DNA of 64,000 nucleotides from Lysobacter sp. ISL-50 (GCF_018612875.1 NZ_JAGGRI010000002.1:1-64000); one strand, 5' to 3'. Counted from the first letter of the stretch, positions 37,869 to 46,527 are shown. The notes: generated by a model from the sequence alone, not told the origin. Numbers and translations are program-made.

Positions 37869-38315
37869 GTGGAAGGTGTTGTCTTTTCCGTTAATTGCCA
37901 AGAAGTGCACGTCCCATCAGTTGGGCTTTGGCCTGATCTATTGAAGGGGGCGTTGTATCGGGGTAAGCCCATCAGTTTACCGGCCGGCGCCAAACATGCT
38001 TCCGACATGGTTGAGCTGGTTAAGAGAAAAAATGACGCCTTTTGCCTGGGCCTGTATCACCCCGGAGTTCTAACGAAGAAGTGGTTGCCGCTGTTGCTTT
38101 TTAAGATTGAGCACGAATGGCAAAGAGTGCATCTTGAGCACATAGTTTGCGAGTTCTGCGATTGGAAAGGACTCGCTGCGAACGCGACTGAGCCAAGCTT
38201 GTATTACGGCGCGCCGCAAGAGATGGAGGCGCTTCTTGCGGCAGACAATTTACCTAAGCTAGGGTGTCCCCAGTGTGGTAGGATTTTGCCCCGGCCTGCG
38301 ATCTGGGTGGAGTAA
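37869..38315 (+). CDS. Candidate immunity protein for the Rhs toxin, zinc-ribbon-like, 148 aa
   Basis: This gene starts with GTG after CAGGAG, 13 bases after the Rhs stop, so it is almost certainly co-transcribed with it. The protein is soluble and of no family I recognise. Two Cys pairs in the C-terminal half, CEFC (about 96) and CPQC (about 136), would form a zinc ribbon. Base composition is clearly lower in G+C than the host genes, like the toxin tip before it. Position and size are those of an immunity gene, but a resident accessory role is also possible. The direct evidence is position only. Confidence 0.72.
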   Translation: MEGVVFSVNCQEVHVPSVGLWPDLLKGALYRGKPISLPAGAKHASDMVELVKRKNDAFCLGLYHPGVLTKKWLPLLLFKIEHEWQRVHLEHIVCEFCDWKGLAANATEPSLYYGAPQEMEALLAADNLPKLGCPQCGRILPRPAIWVE

Positions 38316-38317
38316 AT

Positions 38318-38788
38318 ATGTTGGATTATCCAAGGCCGCTTTGGCGGCCAACCATAGTGCCTGCCAATGAATGGATTATCGGGGAAGCGAAGAAGCGCTT
38401 TTCGGGTAAGCAGTTTGTAGTTTTTCAAAATGGAACTTGCGTGGTGTGGCAGCAGAGTCCGCAGTCGTTTGATCCTCATGCGTGCCAAAGGGAAATGTTG
38501 GCTGTAGTGACAAATGCACCGGATTTTAAAGTTAGGAAAAGTGCGGCAGGAGATTTTTTGGTTACTTTTAGAGGGGGCGTTGGTGGGCTGATGCCTGCAA
38601 ATATATTGAGGGATCATCCTGCTGTTAGGGCTGAGGCTCTTAATGGCGGGAGATTGGAGTCTGAGCTGTTTGCAATTGATGATTCCGGCGTTGATGAAGA
38701 TGAGACGTTGCTTGTGGCTGGTTTGTACGTTCGGGCCCGCTTATATCAGGATCTAGAGTCTCCTCTAATTGTTCATGTTTCTGTTTAA
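38318..38788 (+). CDS. Second small gene in the Rhs tail operon, possible immunity protein, 156 aa
   Basis: The ATG lies two bases after the preceding stop and follows GGTGGAG. The protein is soluble and not recognised. It has alternating hydrophobic strands (KQFVVFQNGTCVVW, GDFLVTFRGGVGGL, LLVAGLYVRARLYQ) separated by acidic loops. It has the same low-G+C composition and unusual codons (ttg, aaa, ttt, gtt) as its upstream neighbour and the toxin tip, which marks the whole block as recently exchanged. It may be the true immunity factor, with the zinc-ribbon gene in another role, or both may act together. Confidence 0.68.
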   Translation: MLDYPRPLWRPTIVPANEWIIGEAKKRFSGKQFVVFQNGTCVVWQQSPQSFDPHACQREMLAVVTNAPDFKVRKSAAGDFLVTFRGGVGGLMPANILRDHPAVRAEALNGGRLESELFAIDDSGVDEDETLLVAGLYVRARLYQDLESPLIVHVSV

Positions 38789-38971
38789 ATAAAACTCGTA
38801 GTACGTATTGGTTCGCTTTTATTTGGTCGCGGATAAGTTTTTATTGATAATGTATGCATCCAGAACTACGGTCTTTGTTGCGTTGACAGTCATCGGTCTG
38901 GTGCGTTCTTTCAACCGCCCGCCTGATTTAATGAAACGGTTTCTCGGCGGTTAGGGTCTAGTAGCGACGCT

Positions 38972-39388
38972 TCAGTGATTTGGTCGATCAAGCAGAACTG
39001 CAAGCTTCTTCGGCGCCAACACGCAGTAACTTTCCGTCAGCAGATCGGCAATCTCCTCCCAGTCGCTACTCATATCGACCGCTACGCCGACAATATTCGC
39101 AAACCACACCGGCCTGAAAAACGGCGGCCTCGAAAACTTCGGAGCCGCCAAGCGCGCGATAGGTAGTCGAAACGTCAGTACGACCATCGGTCCCGGACTA
39201 CCGGCGGCTTCGGCATAAGCCGGCGGCCATCCGTTGTCGATCATCACCACATGGGCGAAATTCTTCTTCGCCACCATCCAGCGGATGCCGGTCCAGGCGG
39301 GTTCTTCGTAAGCCTCGGGTAAGCCGAGGCAGATGGCGTTGAGACGAGTCAGGATCGCGGGCGGAATCGGTGGGTGAGGCCATCTCAA
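38972..39388 (-). CDS. MmcQ/YjbR-family protein
   Basis: This small DNA-binding-like protein of the YjbR (CyaY-fold) family has unknown cellular role. Motifs are LNAICLGLPEAYEEPAWTGI, RWMVAKKNFAHVVMIDN, VVLTFRLP and DWEEIADLLTESYCVLAPKK. The frame is open far upstream, but the family begins at about residue 38 of that longer frame. I choose the TTG at 39388, preceded by AGGAG three bases upstream. Length is then 138 aa, normal for the family. The start is uncertain. It lies just outside the low-G+C Rhs tail, on the opposite strand. Confidence 0.78.
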   Translation of the reverse strand: MRWPHPPIPPAILTRLNAICLGLPEAYEEPAWTGIRWMVAKKNFAHVVMIDNGWPPAYAEAAGSPGPMVVLTFRLPIARLAAPKFSRPPFFRPVWFANIVGVAVDMSSDWEEIADLLTESYCVLAPKKLAVLLDRPNH

Positions 39389-39746
39389 GGTCTCCTGCCG
39401 GAATACGCACGATCGCCATCGTGAGTCTCGGACGCGCGACCCGCAACATCGGTCCATGCACAGCGGCATACGATCCGCATCGCCGCTCGATTGCCGCACC
39501 AGCCGCCAATCGAATCATTCGCAACCAAATGTGCGACTGCACAGCCCCGCATGTCCGTGGGACAAAATCCGTTGCGATTCGACGCGCGAATCGCGACCTG
39601 GATCAGCAACTTCGGCCGGCGATCGCGCAGGCGGCCTACTACCTTCGGCTAATTCGCAACGCAGGCAGCAGATCCGTCGGTGGATCTGGGTAGAACGACG
39701 GCCAACTTCTGTGTCCGTTACCGCGACTCTGCCCGGAGATTTCATC
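39389..39746. other. Intergenic region upstream of the CBM6/beta-helix gene
   Basis: I see no gene in these ~360 bases. Open frames here have poor codon bias and no homology I recognise. The stretch presumably holds the divergent promoters of the YjbR-like gene and the secreted beta-helix gene. A CCCGGAG ribosome site lies just before the GTG at 39747. Confidence 0.5.
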
Positions 39747-41945
39747 GTGAAAACAGCATTCGGCCTCGTGATCGGTTTTGCGTTCGCGCTCAGCGTGCCC
39801 TTCGGTAGTGCCTGGGCGGGGTCGCCGTACGGCGGCGCTGCGTGGGCGCTGCCAGGAATGGTGCAGGCGGAGAATTTCGACCTGGGCGGGCAGAACGTCG
39901 GTTACTACAATCCGGGCAATACCAATCCGGGCGGGCAGTATCGCAGCGACGGCGTCGGTATCGAGGCCAGCGGCGATACCGGCGGCGGTTACAACGTCGG
40001 TTAGACGGTCGCCAGCGAGTGGCTCAACTACACCGTCAACGTCGCGCAGGCGGGCAACTACACGCTGCAAGTGCGCGTGGCCAGCCATGGTGCGGGCGGC
40101 AGTTTCCATTTCAACGTCGATGGCGCGGTGGCGACATCGACGTTGAGCGTGCCCGATACCGGCGGCTGGCAGAACTGGCGGACGCTTTCGACCGGCATCA
40201 ATTTGCCGGCCGGCACGCACGTGATCCAGTTGCGGATGGACAGCGTCGGCGCGAACGGCGGCAGCGGCAATTTCAACTGGTTCTCGATCGGCGGCGCTGG
40301 TGCCGGTCCGGACTTCGGGCCCCACGTGGTGATCTTCGATCCGAGCCTGTCGCCGTCGGCCATGCAGGCCACCGCCAACGATATCTTCCGGCTGCAGGAG
40401 CGCAATCAGTTCGGACCGGATCGTTACGCGATCGTGTTCAAGCCGGGCACGTACAACATCGACGTCAATGTCGGTTTCTACACGCAGGTGCTTGGCCTGG
40501 GCGCGTCGCCGGACGATGTCAACATCAACGGCGCAGTGCATGCCGAGGCCGATTGGTTCGACGGCAACGCCACGCACAATTTCTGGCGGGTGGCGGAGAA
40601 TCTGGCGATCAATCCCAACGGCGGCGTGAATCGTTGGGCGGTGTCGCAGGCCGCGCCGTTCCGACGCGTGCATGTGCGCGGCAACATGGCGCTGGACGAT
40701 AACGGTTGGTCCAGCGGCGGTTTCATGGCCGATACGCGAGTGGACGGGCAGGTCAATTCCGGCGGGCAGCAGCAGTGGTTCACGCGCAATTCGCAACTGG
40801 GAAGCTGGGCCGGTTCGAACTGGAACATGGTCTTCGCCGGTGTCGGCGGCGCGCCCAACGGCGCATCGTGGCCGAATCCGCCCAACACCGTGCGCGCGAC
40901 CGTGCCGGTGGTGCGCGAGAAGCCGTTCCTGACCGTGGACGCGTCCAATCGTTACAGCGTGTTCGTCCCGGCTCTGCGCAGCAATAGCAGCGGCACGAGC
41001 TGGGGCAACGGCGCGGCGGCCGGTCAATCGCTTCGATCGAGTCGTTCTATCGCCAAGGCCGGCATCGACAATGCGGCCACGCTCAACGCGGCGCTGAATC
41101 AGGGCAAGCATTTGTTGTTGACGCCCGGCATCTATCGATTGAACGACACCTTGCGCGTCACCCGCGCCAACACCGTGGTGCTCGGCCTGGGCCTGGCGAC
41201 GCTGCTCGCGGACAACGGCGTCAACGCGATGAGCGTAGCCGATGTCGATGGCGTCAAGATCGCCGGCCTATTGTTCGATGCCGGCGTGACCAATTCGCAA
41301 GTGCTGCTGGAGATCGGCCCGAACGGCAGCTCCGCCGGCCACGCCGCCAATCCGACTTCGCTGCACGATGTGTTCTTCCGCATCGGCGGCGCCGCGGTCG
41401 GCCGCGCCTCGGTAAGCCTGAAGATCAACAGTTATGATGTGATCGCCGATCACTTGTGGCTGTGGCGCGCCGATCACGGCACCGGTTGGGGCTGGGATCT
41501 CAACACCACGGTCAACGGCCTGATCGTCAACGGCAACAACGTCTCGGCCTATGGCTTGTTCGTCGAGCACTTCCACCAGTACCAGACCATCTGGAACGGC
41601 AACAACGGCCGGGTGTATTTCTACCAGAGCGAGATTCCCTACGACGTGCCGAACCAGAGCAGTTGGATGAACAACGGCGTCAACGGTTTCGCCTCGTACA
41701 AGGTCGCCGAGTCGGTGACCAATCACGATGCTTGGGGCGTGGGAATCTACTGCTTCTTCAACGTCAACCGCAGCGTCAAGTTGTTCAGCGCGATCGAAGC
41801 GCCGGCCGCGGGTTTGAACGGCGCAATGTTTCACAACATGACTACGGTGTCGCTGGGCGGCGGCTATGGCGAGATCACCCACGTGATCAATCAGTACGGC
41901 GACAGCGCCAACTCGGCCAATACCACGGCGCGCCTGGTCAAATAG
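39747..41945 (+). pseudogene. Secreted CBM6 plus right-handed beta-helix protein, interrupted by an in-frame TAG
   Basis: One frame runs 732 codons from GTG 39747 to 41945, except for TAG at 40002-40004. It would encode a signal peptide (cleavage near AWAG), a CBM6/35-like module at residues about 28-170 and a long beta-helix domain (FKPGTYNIDVNVGFYTQVLG, LLLTPGIYRLNDTLRVTRAN, VMSVADVDGVKIAGLLFDAG-like). It resembles secreted proteins of actinomycetes usually given vague names. The stop replaces the Trp in the expected NVGWTVASEW of CBM6 (one base, TGG to TAG). Both flanks keep normal codon use, so damage is recent. A second scar may lie at about 41031-41052. Translation could also restart inside the frame, but that product would have no signal peptide. 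Alternatively the stop is an assembly error or is suppressed. Confidence 0.85.
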
Positions 41946-41953
41946 TGTGGGGT

Positions 41954-41988
41954 CGCGATGCGCGCGGGCTTGTCCAGCGCGCATCGCG
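41954..41988 (+). terminator. GC-rich hairpin after the beta-helix gene
   Basis: Twelve-base perfect arms, cgcgatgcgcgc (41954-41965) and its complement (41977-41988), flank an 11-base loop nine bases after the stop. There is no T run, so it may protect the mRNA end or act with Rho. Confidence 0.6.
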
Positions 41989-42172
41989 TAATGACGTGTG
42001 AGGCGCCGCCGGTCCTGCGTCTTGCGACAGTTTGCACGCTGCTTGTGAGACGTATCCGGCATTGCCGCAATCGCTTCCACATGTGTATCAACGCGTGATG
42101 GTTTCGATCTTGGGCGCGTGCTTCATTGCGTTCGCGCCTTCCGCGGTGGAAGGCCTTCAAGGAGGAAACACA

Positions 42173-42571
42173 ATGAAGTCACTGGCAATGGTCGCCGCGG
42201 CGGCACTGATCGTAGCGACAGGGCTGGCTCAGGCAGGCGAGAAGAGCAATGTTCCCGTCAGCATCTCCACCAATCCTCAGGGCCAACCGGTCCGTGCGTT
42301 CGGCATGCTGGCCGCCGCGCGCGCCAGCGCCGGCGTCAACCAGACCATCGGTTGCGCGAGCAGCGCGACCGGGACGACGGTGGTGGCCGCGTGCGAAGCG
42401 CGTAACGCCGCCGGCACCTACGTCCAATGCACGACTTACAACGCGGCGCTGGTCGCGGTCGCGCAATCGGTCAGCGCCGATTCCTACGTGGATTTCAGCT
42501 TCGACGGCGCGGGCAATTGCACCAGCGTGTATGTCAGCAACGGTTCTTCGAACGCGGTCAAGCAACCCTGA
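42173..42571 (+). CDS. Small exported protein, 132 aa
   Basis: The start is ATG 42173 after CAAGGAGGAAA. The signal peptide MKSLAMVAAAALIVATGLAQA is clear. The mature ~110-residue protein is Ser/Thr/Asn/Val-rich with three to four cysteines (TIGCASS, VAACEARN, VQCTTYN, GNCTSVY) that could form disulfides. The end SVYVSNGSSNAVKQP is beta-strand-like. I do not recognise the family; short proteins of this type are common in Lysobacter culture fluids, but that is general knowledge, not evidence. It stands alone, with its own terminator after it. Confidence 0.72.
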   Translation: MKSLAMVAAAALIVATGLAQAGEKSNVPVSISTNPQGQPVRAFGMLAAARASAGVNQTIGCASSATGTTVVAACEARNAAGTYVQCTTYNAALVAVAQSVSADSYVDFSFDGAGNCTSVYVSNGSSNAVKQP

Positions 42572-42579
42572 CCGCCGCG

Positions 42580-42615
42580 CGGCGATGTCGTCGAGTCACG
42601 ACATCATCGCCGTTT
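42580..42615 (+). terminator. Hairpin terminator after small exported protein
   Basis: Arms cggcgatgtcgt (42580-42591) and acgacatcatcgccg (42598-42612) pair with a small bulge and are followed by TTTCG. The spacing from the stop is eight bases. Confidence 0.6.
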
Positions 42616-42646
42616 CGGGCGCACGCGGGCCCTGACCCGTGCGCGC

Positions 42647-43612
42647 TCAGAACTCGCACGAATCCCATCCCGGCGGCGTGGTCTGGGTCGAGCTGTCCTT
42701 AAAATTCTGCCGCAGCGTGGTCTGCGCCCACTCGTTGGCTTCGACCAGCTGCCCCGGGCTCAGGCTCGATGCGATCGCGTCGAGTTGCCGGTCGAGTTGG
42801 GCGACGCGATGCGATTCCGCGCCGAGGCGATACAGCTTGAGGTAGCGGTAGTGCTGCACCGGATCGGCGCCGATCAGACCGGCGAGCAGACTCTGCGCGC
42901 CCGGTTCGTAGGCTTGCTGCAGCAGATCGACCACGCGCCAGTCGCCGGCGGCCAGGCCGCTGTCGATCAACGCCGAGGCGGCGTTGCCATAGTTGCGCAA
43001 GGATTCTGGATGCTTGATCAGGCTGCGCGCATCGTAAAGCGGGCCGCGGTCGAGATAGCACGCGCGCGCCTGCTCGTCGCCCAGGCGCGCGGCCTGGGCG
43101 ATGCTCGGCACCAGCGCGTCGAGCATCTTGTCGCCGACGCCGGCGCACAGCGCCTGGTTCTTGCGCACGCCCTGCTGGCGCAGCTCCATCGCGTCGAGCT
43201 GTAGCTGGTAGGTGCGCAGCTGTGCCGCGCTCATACCATCGGTGGACTTGCGGGTGAGGTCGTTGGTCGCGCCCTCGCTTTTCCATTGCGAACTGCGCAG
43301 GCGGCTGCAGCGGTCGAGATCGCGCAGCAGGCGCTTGGCCGCGTCGGCATCGCCGCCGGCGGCGCGCGCGCGCAGCTCGGCGAAGCTATTCTTCAGCGGC
43401 GTGTCGGGCGGCGGCAGCAGGCCGCGCTTGGAGGCCAGCGGGCTCGATCCGAGCGCGGCCTCATCATCCATGCCCTGTGCCGTCGCGGCGTCGGCGAGCT
43501 TCACATGCATCGCGGCACGCGTCTGCGGAGCATCCGCGCGTCCAAGAAAGTATGCGCCGACCACCGCGGCGAGCACGGCGACAGCGATCGACAGTGAGCG
43601 TTTGGTCTGCAT
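42647..43612 (-). CDS. Membrane-anchored protein of unknown function, paralog A, 321 aa
   Basis: An N-terminal hydrophobic segment (SLSIAVAVLAAVVGAYFLG) anchors or exports it. The rest is helical and resembles Sel1/TPR-like arrays in spacing. Shared blocks with the gene at 43649 are NSFAELRARAAGGDADAAKR, LDRCSRLRS, QLQLDAMELR, QARACYLDRGPLYDARSLI, GDWRVVDLLQQAYEPGA and HYRYLKLYRLG. The two genes therefore come from an old tandem duplication. It ends with CEF, and the paralog ends CVFPYE. A conserved Cys plus LDRGP motif marks the family. I do not recognise a function. Confidence 0.75.
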   Translation of the reverse strand: MQTKRSLSIAVAVLAAVVGAYFLGRADAPQTRAAMHVKLADAATAQGMDDEAALGSSPLASKRGLLPPPDTPLKNSFAELRARAAGGDADAAKRLLRDLDRCSRLRSSQWKSEGATNDLTRKSTDGMSAAQLRTYQLQLDAMELRQQGVRKNQALCAGVGDKMLDALVPSIAQAARLGDEQARACYLDRGPLYDARSLIKHPESLRNYGNAASALIDSGLAAGDWRVVDLLQQAYEPGAQSLLAGLIGADPVQHYRYLKLYRLGAESHRVAQLDRQLDAIASSLSPGQLVEANEWAQTTLRQNFKDSSTQTTPPGWDSCEF

Positions 43613-43648
43613 ATCCTCGCGCTTCGTTATCGGCCGTCGCCGGCCTGT

Positions 43649-44632
43649 TCATTCATAGGGAAAAACGCAGGGGTCCCACAATGGCCCATCCGCATCGATC
43701 GGCTTGCCCCGAAAATCATGATCGAAAGTCCGCGCCGCCCAGGCGTCGGCTTGCGCGGCCTGCGCCGCACTGAGCCGGCTTGCCGCCGCCTGGATGTCGC
43801 GATCGAGCTCGCCATGATCCGACGGTGTCCCGAGGCGGAAAAGCTTCAGGTAACGGTAACGCGAGTAGGCATCGGTACCAACCGCGGCCGAGAGCAGCGT
43901 GGACGCGCCAGGCTGATAGGCGTTGCGCAGCGCGCTGATCACTCGCCAGTCGCCGTCCTCGACGCCGGCCTGGATCATCGCCTGGACATCGTGGCGATAC
44001 GATCCCAGGCGCTCGGGATGATCGAGCAGACTGCCCGGGTCGTAGTTCGGCCCGCGCTCGAGATAGCAAGCGCGCGCATACGGCTCGCCCGCCAGCGCGG
44101 CGCGCTGCAGGTTGGGCAGCAACTGGTCGAGCATTTCCTGGTCGGCGCCGTCGCACAGCGCGCGCATGCCATCCAGCGCCTGTTTGCGCGATTCGATGGC
44201 GTCGAGCTGGGCGCGGTAGTTCTTCAACTGCTGCGCGTTCATCGAGGCTACCGTTTGCCCCAGCAATTCGTCGGAAAGTTGAGTGTTATCGCGATCCAGG
44301 CGTTCGAAGCGCCGGCACAGGCTGAGGTCGCGATACAGGCGGGTCGCCGCGGCGATGTCGCCTGCGGCGGCGCGGGCGCGCAGGTCGGCGAAGGCGGATT
44401 TCAGCGAGGCGGTCAGCTTGGGCGAGTTGGCGGCGGCATCTGCGGCGGCTTTGCGCGCCGCTTTGCCGGGCACGGCGGCGGCTTGGTTCGCCGTCGGACT
44501 CGCGCTGGGCGAGGCCGCAGCGGGCGCGCCGGTCGAGCGGCCCTGGATCAGGCCGAAGCCGTACACGCCGGCCGCGACGGCCAGCGCGGCGGCGATCGTC
44601 GCCAGCGCGCGGCCGCGCATCAGACGGGCCAC
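43649..44632 (-). CDS. Membrane-anchored protein of unknown function, paralog B, 327 aa
   Basis: This is the upstream partner of the preceding paralog, separated by 36 bases, so the two are probably one operon. The N-terminus LATIAAALAVAAGVYGFGLI is a single membrane anchor, followed by an Ala/Pro/Ser-rich linker and a helical domain. Matching blocks are KSAFADLRARAAAGDIAAAT, LSLCRRFERL, RAQLDAIESR, YARACYLERGPNYDPGSLL and RYRYLKLFRLG. Start is GTG 44632 or ATG 44620. The GTG directly abuts a 30-base perfect palindrome, which favours the ATG or implies translational control. Confidence 0.75.
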   Translation of the reverse strand: MARLMRGRALATIAAALAVAAGVYGFGLIQGRSTGAPAAASPSASPTANQAAAVPGKAARKAAADAAANSPKLTASLKSAFADLRARAAAGDIAAATRLYRDLSLCRRFERLDRDNTQLSDELLGQTVASMNAQQLKNYRAQLDAIESRKQALDGMRALCDGADQEMLDQLLPNLQRAALAGEPYARACYLERGPNYDPGSLLDHPERLGSYRHDVQAMIQAGVEDGDWRVISALRNAYQPGASTLLSAAVGTDAYSRYRYLKLFRLGTPSDHGELDRDIQAAASRLSAAQAAQADAWAARTFDHDFRGKPIDADGPLWDPCVFPYE

Positions 44633-44662
44633 GGCGAAGCGGTTCGCGCGAACCGCTTCGCC
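44633..44662. promoter_or_regulatory. Perfect 30-base palindrome in front of paralog B
   Basis: The sequence ggcgaagcggttcgc (44633-44647) is followed directly by its exact reverse complement (44648-44662), with no spacer. As RNA it forms a very stable hairpin covering the ribosome-site position of the GTG start at 44632. It could be a terminator for the upstream secreted-protein gene, a protein-binding operator, or a translation block. Confidence 0.75.
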
Positions 44663-44700
44663 TGCCGGTGATGGCCTGATCGATGCATCCTGACCAACGA

Positions 44701-45615
44701 TTACCTTTCGCTATCGAGAACGTAAGCCGATGCGGCGATCGACGCGTTGCCGGTCATGATCGCGGTGTTCTTGCCCGCGACGGCCGGCAGGCCCACTTTC
44801 AGATTCACCGCGCCCGATACCAGGGCATCCAGGATCGGGGTGAGGATCGGCAGGCCCAGCGCGATATTGCCGCAACCGCTCGCCGCCGGTACAGCGAAGG
44901 AGTTATCGACCAGGGTGGTGCCGTCGATCTGCAGGTAGCCGATGAAGTTCGGCTCGTCGGTCCATACCGTGGTCGCCGTGCCCGGATTGCCCGAGATCGG
45001 CAGGTTCGGCAGCGGCGGCGCGGTAGTGCCGGTCTGCAGCTTGAGCACGACCGGATTCTGCGCCGATCCGATGTAGCACTTGTCGCCGAGGAACGGATTT
45101 TGCAGATGCACGCGCACCGCCAGCCGCGCCACGGTCGGGTCGCTGCCGTCGGTCGGCGGGAACAGCGCATTGCCGAAGTTGGTCTGGATCTGCTGCACCG
45201 GCTCGATGGTGGCGTTGACGTCGTTGACGGTGGCCACCAATGCCCAGAACGCGGTCCACAACGGGCCCGGCCAGTTCGGCGCCGGATTGACGATGCCGAG
45301 CAGGCCGCCGGGCACCTTGGCCGCGGGCGACTTCAGGGTCGGCGCGCCGATCGCGTCGTACAGCGGCGAGGCACCGATGGACTCGATACCGCCCTGCAGC
45401 ACGATCGGCTTGTCGATCGGCATGGTGGTGCTGCCGATGGTGAGCGAACCGGAATTGGTGGTGTTGATGACGCAGCTGCCTACCGCCGGGTCGGTGTACG
45501 GGCAGTATTTGAACATCGCATACGGGCCCGACGGCGTACCGGCGTTGGCCACCGACGCGCTCGCGAGCGTCAGCAATGCCGCCGCCGCGGCAGTGCAAAG
45601 CGGAGTCTTGCGCAT
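44701..45615 (-). CDS. Exported protein of unknown function, 304 aa
   Basis: The start is the ATG at 45615 (MRKTPLC), preceded by CAGGAGAAT; an earlier ATG at 45660 adds an unlikely leader. The signal peptide ends SVANAG. The mature protein is rich in Pro/Gly/Thr with few charged residues. It begins SGPYAMFKYCPYTDPAVGSC, and IGSTTMPIDKPIVLQGG follows. Later strands (LAVRVHLQNPFLGDKCYIGS, FIGYLQIDGTTLVDN) suggest an all-beta fold. I know comparable proteins mainly from actinomycetes, and no function is assigned. It lies third in the minus-strand series receptor, small exported protein, this gene. A terminator precedes it, so it may have its own promoter. Confidence 0.75.
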   Translation of the reverse strand: MRKTPLCTAAAAALLTLASASVANAGTPSGPYAMFKYCPYTDPAVGSCVINTTNSGSLTIGSTTMPIDKPIVLQGGIESIGASPLYDAIGAPTLKSPAAKVPGGLLGIVNPAPNWPGPLWTAFWALVATVNDVNATIEPVQQIQTNFGNALFPPTDGSDPTVARLAVRVHLQNPFLGDKCYIGSAQNPVVLKLQTGTTAPPLPNLPISGNPGTATTVWTDEPNFIGYLQIDGTTLVDNSFAVPAASGCGNIALGLPILTPILDALVSGAVNLKVGLPAVAGKNTAIMTGNASIAASAYVLDSER

Positions 45616-45710
45616 TCTCGGATTCTCCTGAAAGTTGAGTGCGGCCGGCGCGTGTTCCACGCGGCCGGGCCTGCTCGCGACCGCGACGGCCGCGCTGCGC
45701 TGATGGGGAC

Positions 45711-45737
45711 AAAAAGGGGAGGAAAATCTCCTCCCCT
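45711..45737 (-). terminator. Rho-independent terminator after the 194-aa exported protein gene
   Basis: On the minus strand an AGGGGAGGA/TCCTCCCCT stem with a 5-base loop is followed at once by TTTTGTCC. The arms are 45715-45723 and 45729-45737. This is the clearest intrinsic terminator in the window and ends the transcript of the 45854-46438 gene. Confidence 0.88.
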
Positions 45738-45853
45738 GTGCCGAAATCCTTCTCGGCTCATCGACGTGTCCGGAGGGGTATGCGAGACCGCGACCCGCGC
45801 GCCACGCATGAAGCGCCGCGGGTCGCCGGCCGGTGCCGGACGTCGTCGGGTGG

Positions 45854-46438
45854 TTACAAGCCCACCACGCGTACCAGCGTACTGGCGCTCAGCGCGCCGT
45901 TGTTCTGGGTCTGCACCGAGCAAGCGCCCAACGCGCCCTTGAACACGAACTGATTGTTCTTGGTGGCCGTGGAGGTGGAATCCAGCACGCCGTTGATGCT
46001 GCCGGAGCCGGTCTGGCTGGGGCAATAGACGTTCAACGGCGAGGGGATGTAGATCCGCACGCCGCTGATGGCCACGCCCCACAGCGTCGGCGTCAGGGTC
46101 GGTGAGCCGGTGAACGGCGGATTCGCGCCGGTATAGGCGCTGGGAGTCATCGCCCACGGCAGGTTGTAAGCGGTGATGCCGGCGCAGGCCGAAGAACCGC
46201 TGAAGCTCGCGGCGGTCACCGAGGCACTGCCGCCAGTGACGGTGACCGTGAAGCTGGCATTGCAAGGTACCCCGACGCCGACGTAACTCGCGGTGGTCGG
46301 GCCGAAGAAGGTGAGCGTACCGCTGTTGGCCCAGCCGCTGCCGTTCCACAGTTCGAACGAGGCAGCGGAGGCCGAGCTCGCGCCGAAGACGGCCGCGGCG
46401 GTGGCCAGGGCGAGAAGGGAAGTCTTGAGCTTGGACAT
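45854..46438 (-). CDS. Exported beta-rich protein, PraB-like, 194 aa
   Basis: The signal peptide MSKLKTSLLALATAAAVFGA ends near SSASA. The mature part consists of Ser/Thr/Gly/Ala-rich strands with conserved-looking Cys (VPCNASFTVTVTGG, SSACAGITAYNLPW, VYCPSQTGSGS, GACSVQT). Its plan (small exported protein, CNASF then NLPW block) resembles the PraB family linked to alkane use in Pseudomonas. I hold that only loosely because I cannot align it. It lies downstream of a large TonB receptor gene with an intergenic hairpin between, and a strong terminator follows. A role in binding a hydrophobic substrate for that receptor is a guess. Confidence 0.7.
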   Translation of the reverse strand: MSKLKTSLLALATAAAVFGASSASAASFELWNGSGWANSGTLTFFGPTTASYVGVGVPCNASFTVTVTGGSASVTAASFSGSSACAGITAYNLPWAMTPSAYTGANPPFTGSPTLTPTLWGVAISGVRIYIPSPLNVYCPSQTGSGSINGVLDSTSTATKNNQFVFKGALGACSVQTQNNGALSASTLVRVVGL

Positions 46439-46527
46439 TACGTTTTCTCCTGTGATGCGTCGAGGTATACGGACACGAGCGTGTCCTAACGGGCTGTCAC
46501 GGATGAAGCGGGCGCCGTGGCTGCGCT

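Noticed and set aside
39198-39542. Alternative minus-strand frame starting ATG near 39410 with a good ribosome site
   Set aside because: The recognisable YjbR sequence is in the neighbouring frame; the alternative gives Arg/His-rich nonsense after a few residues.
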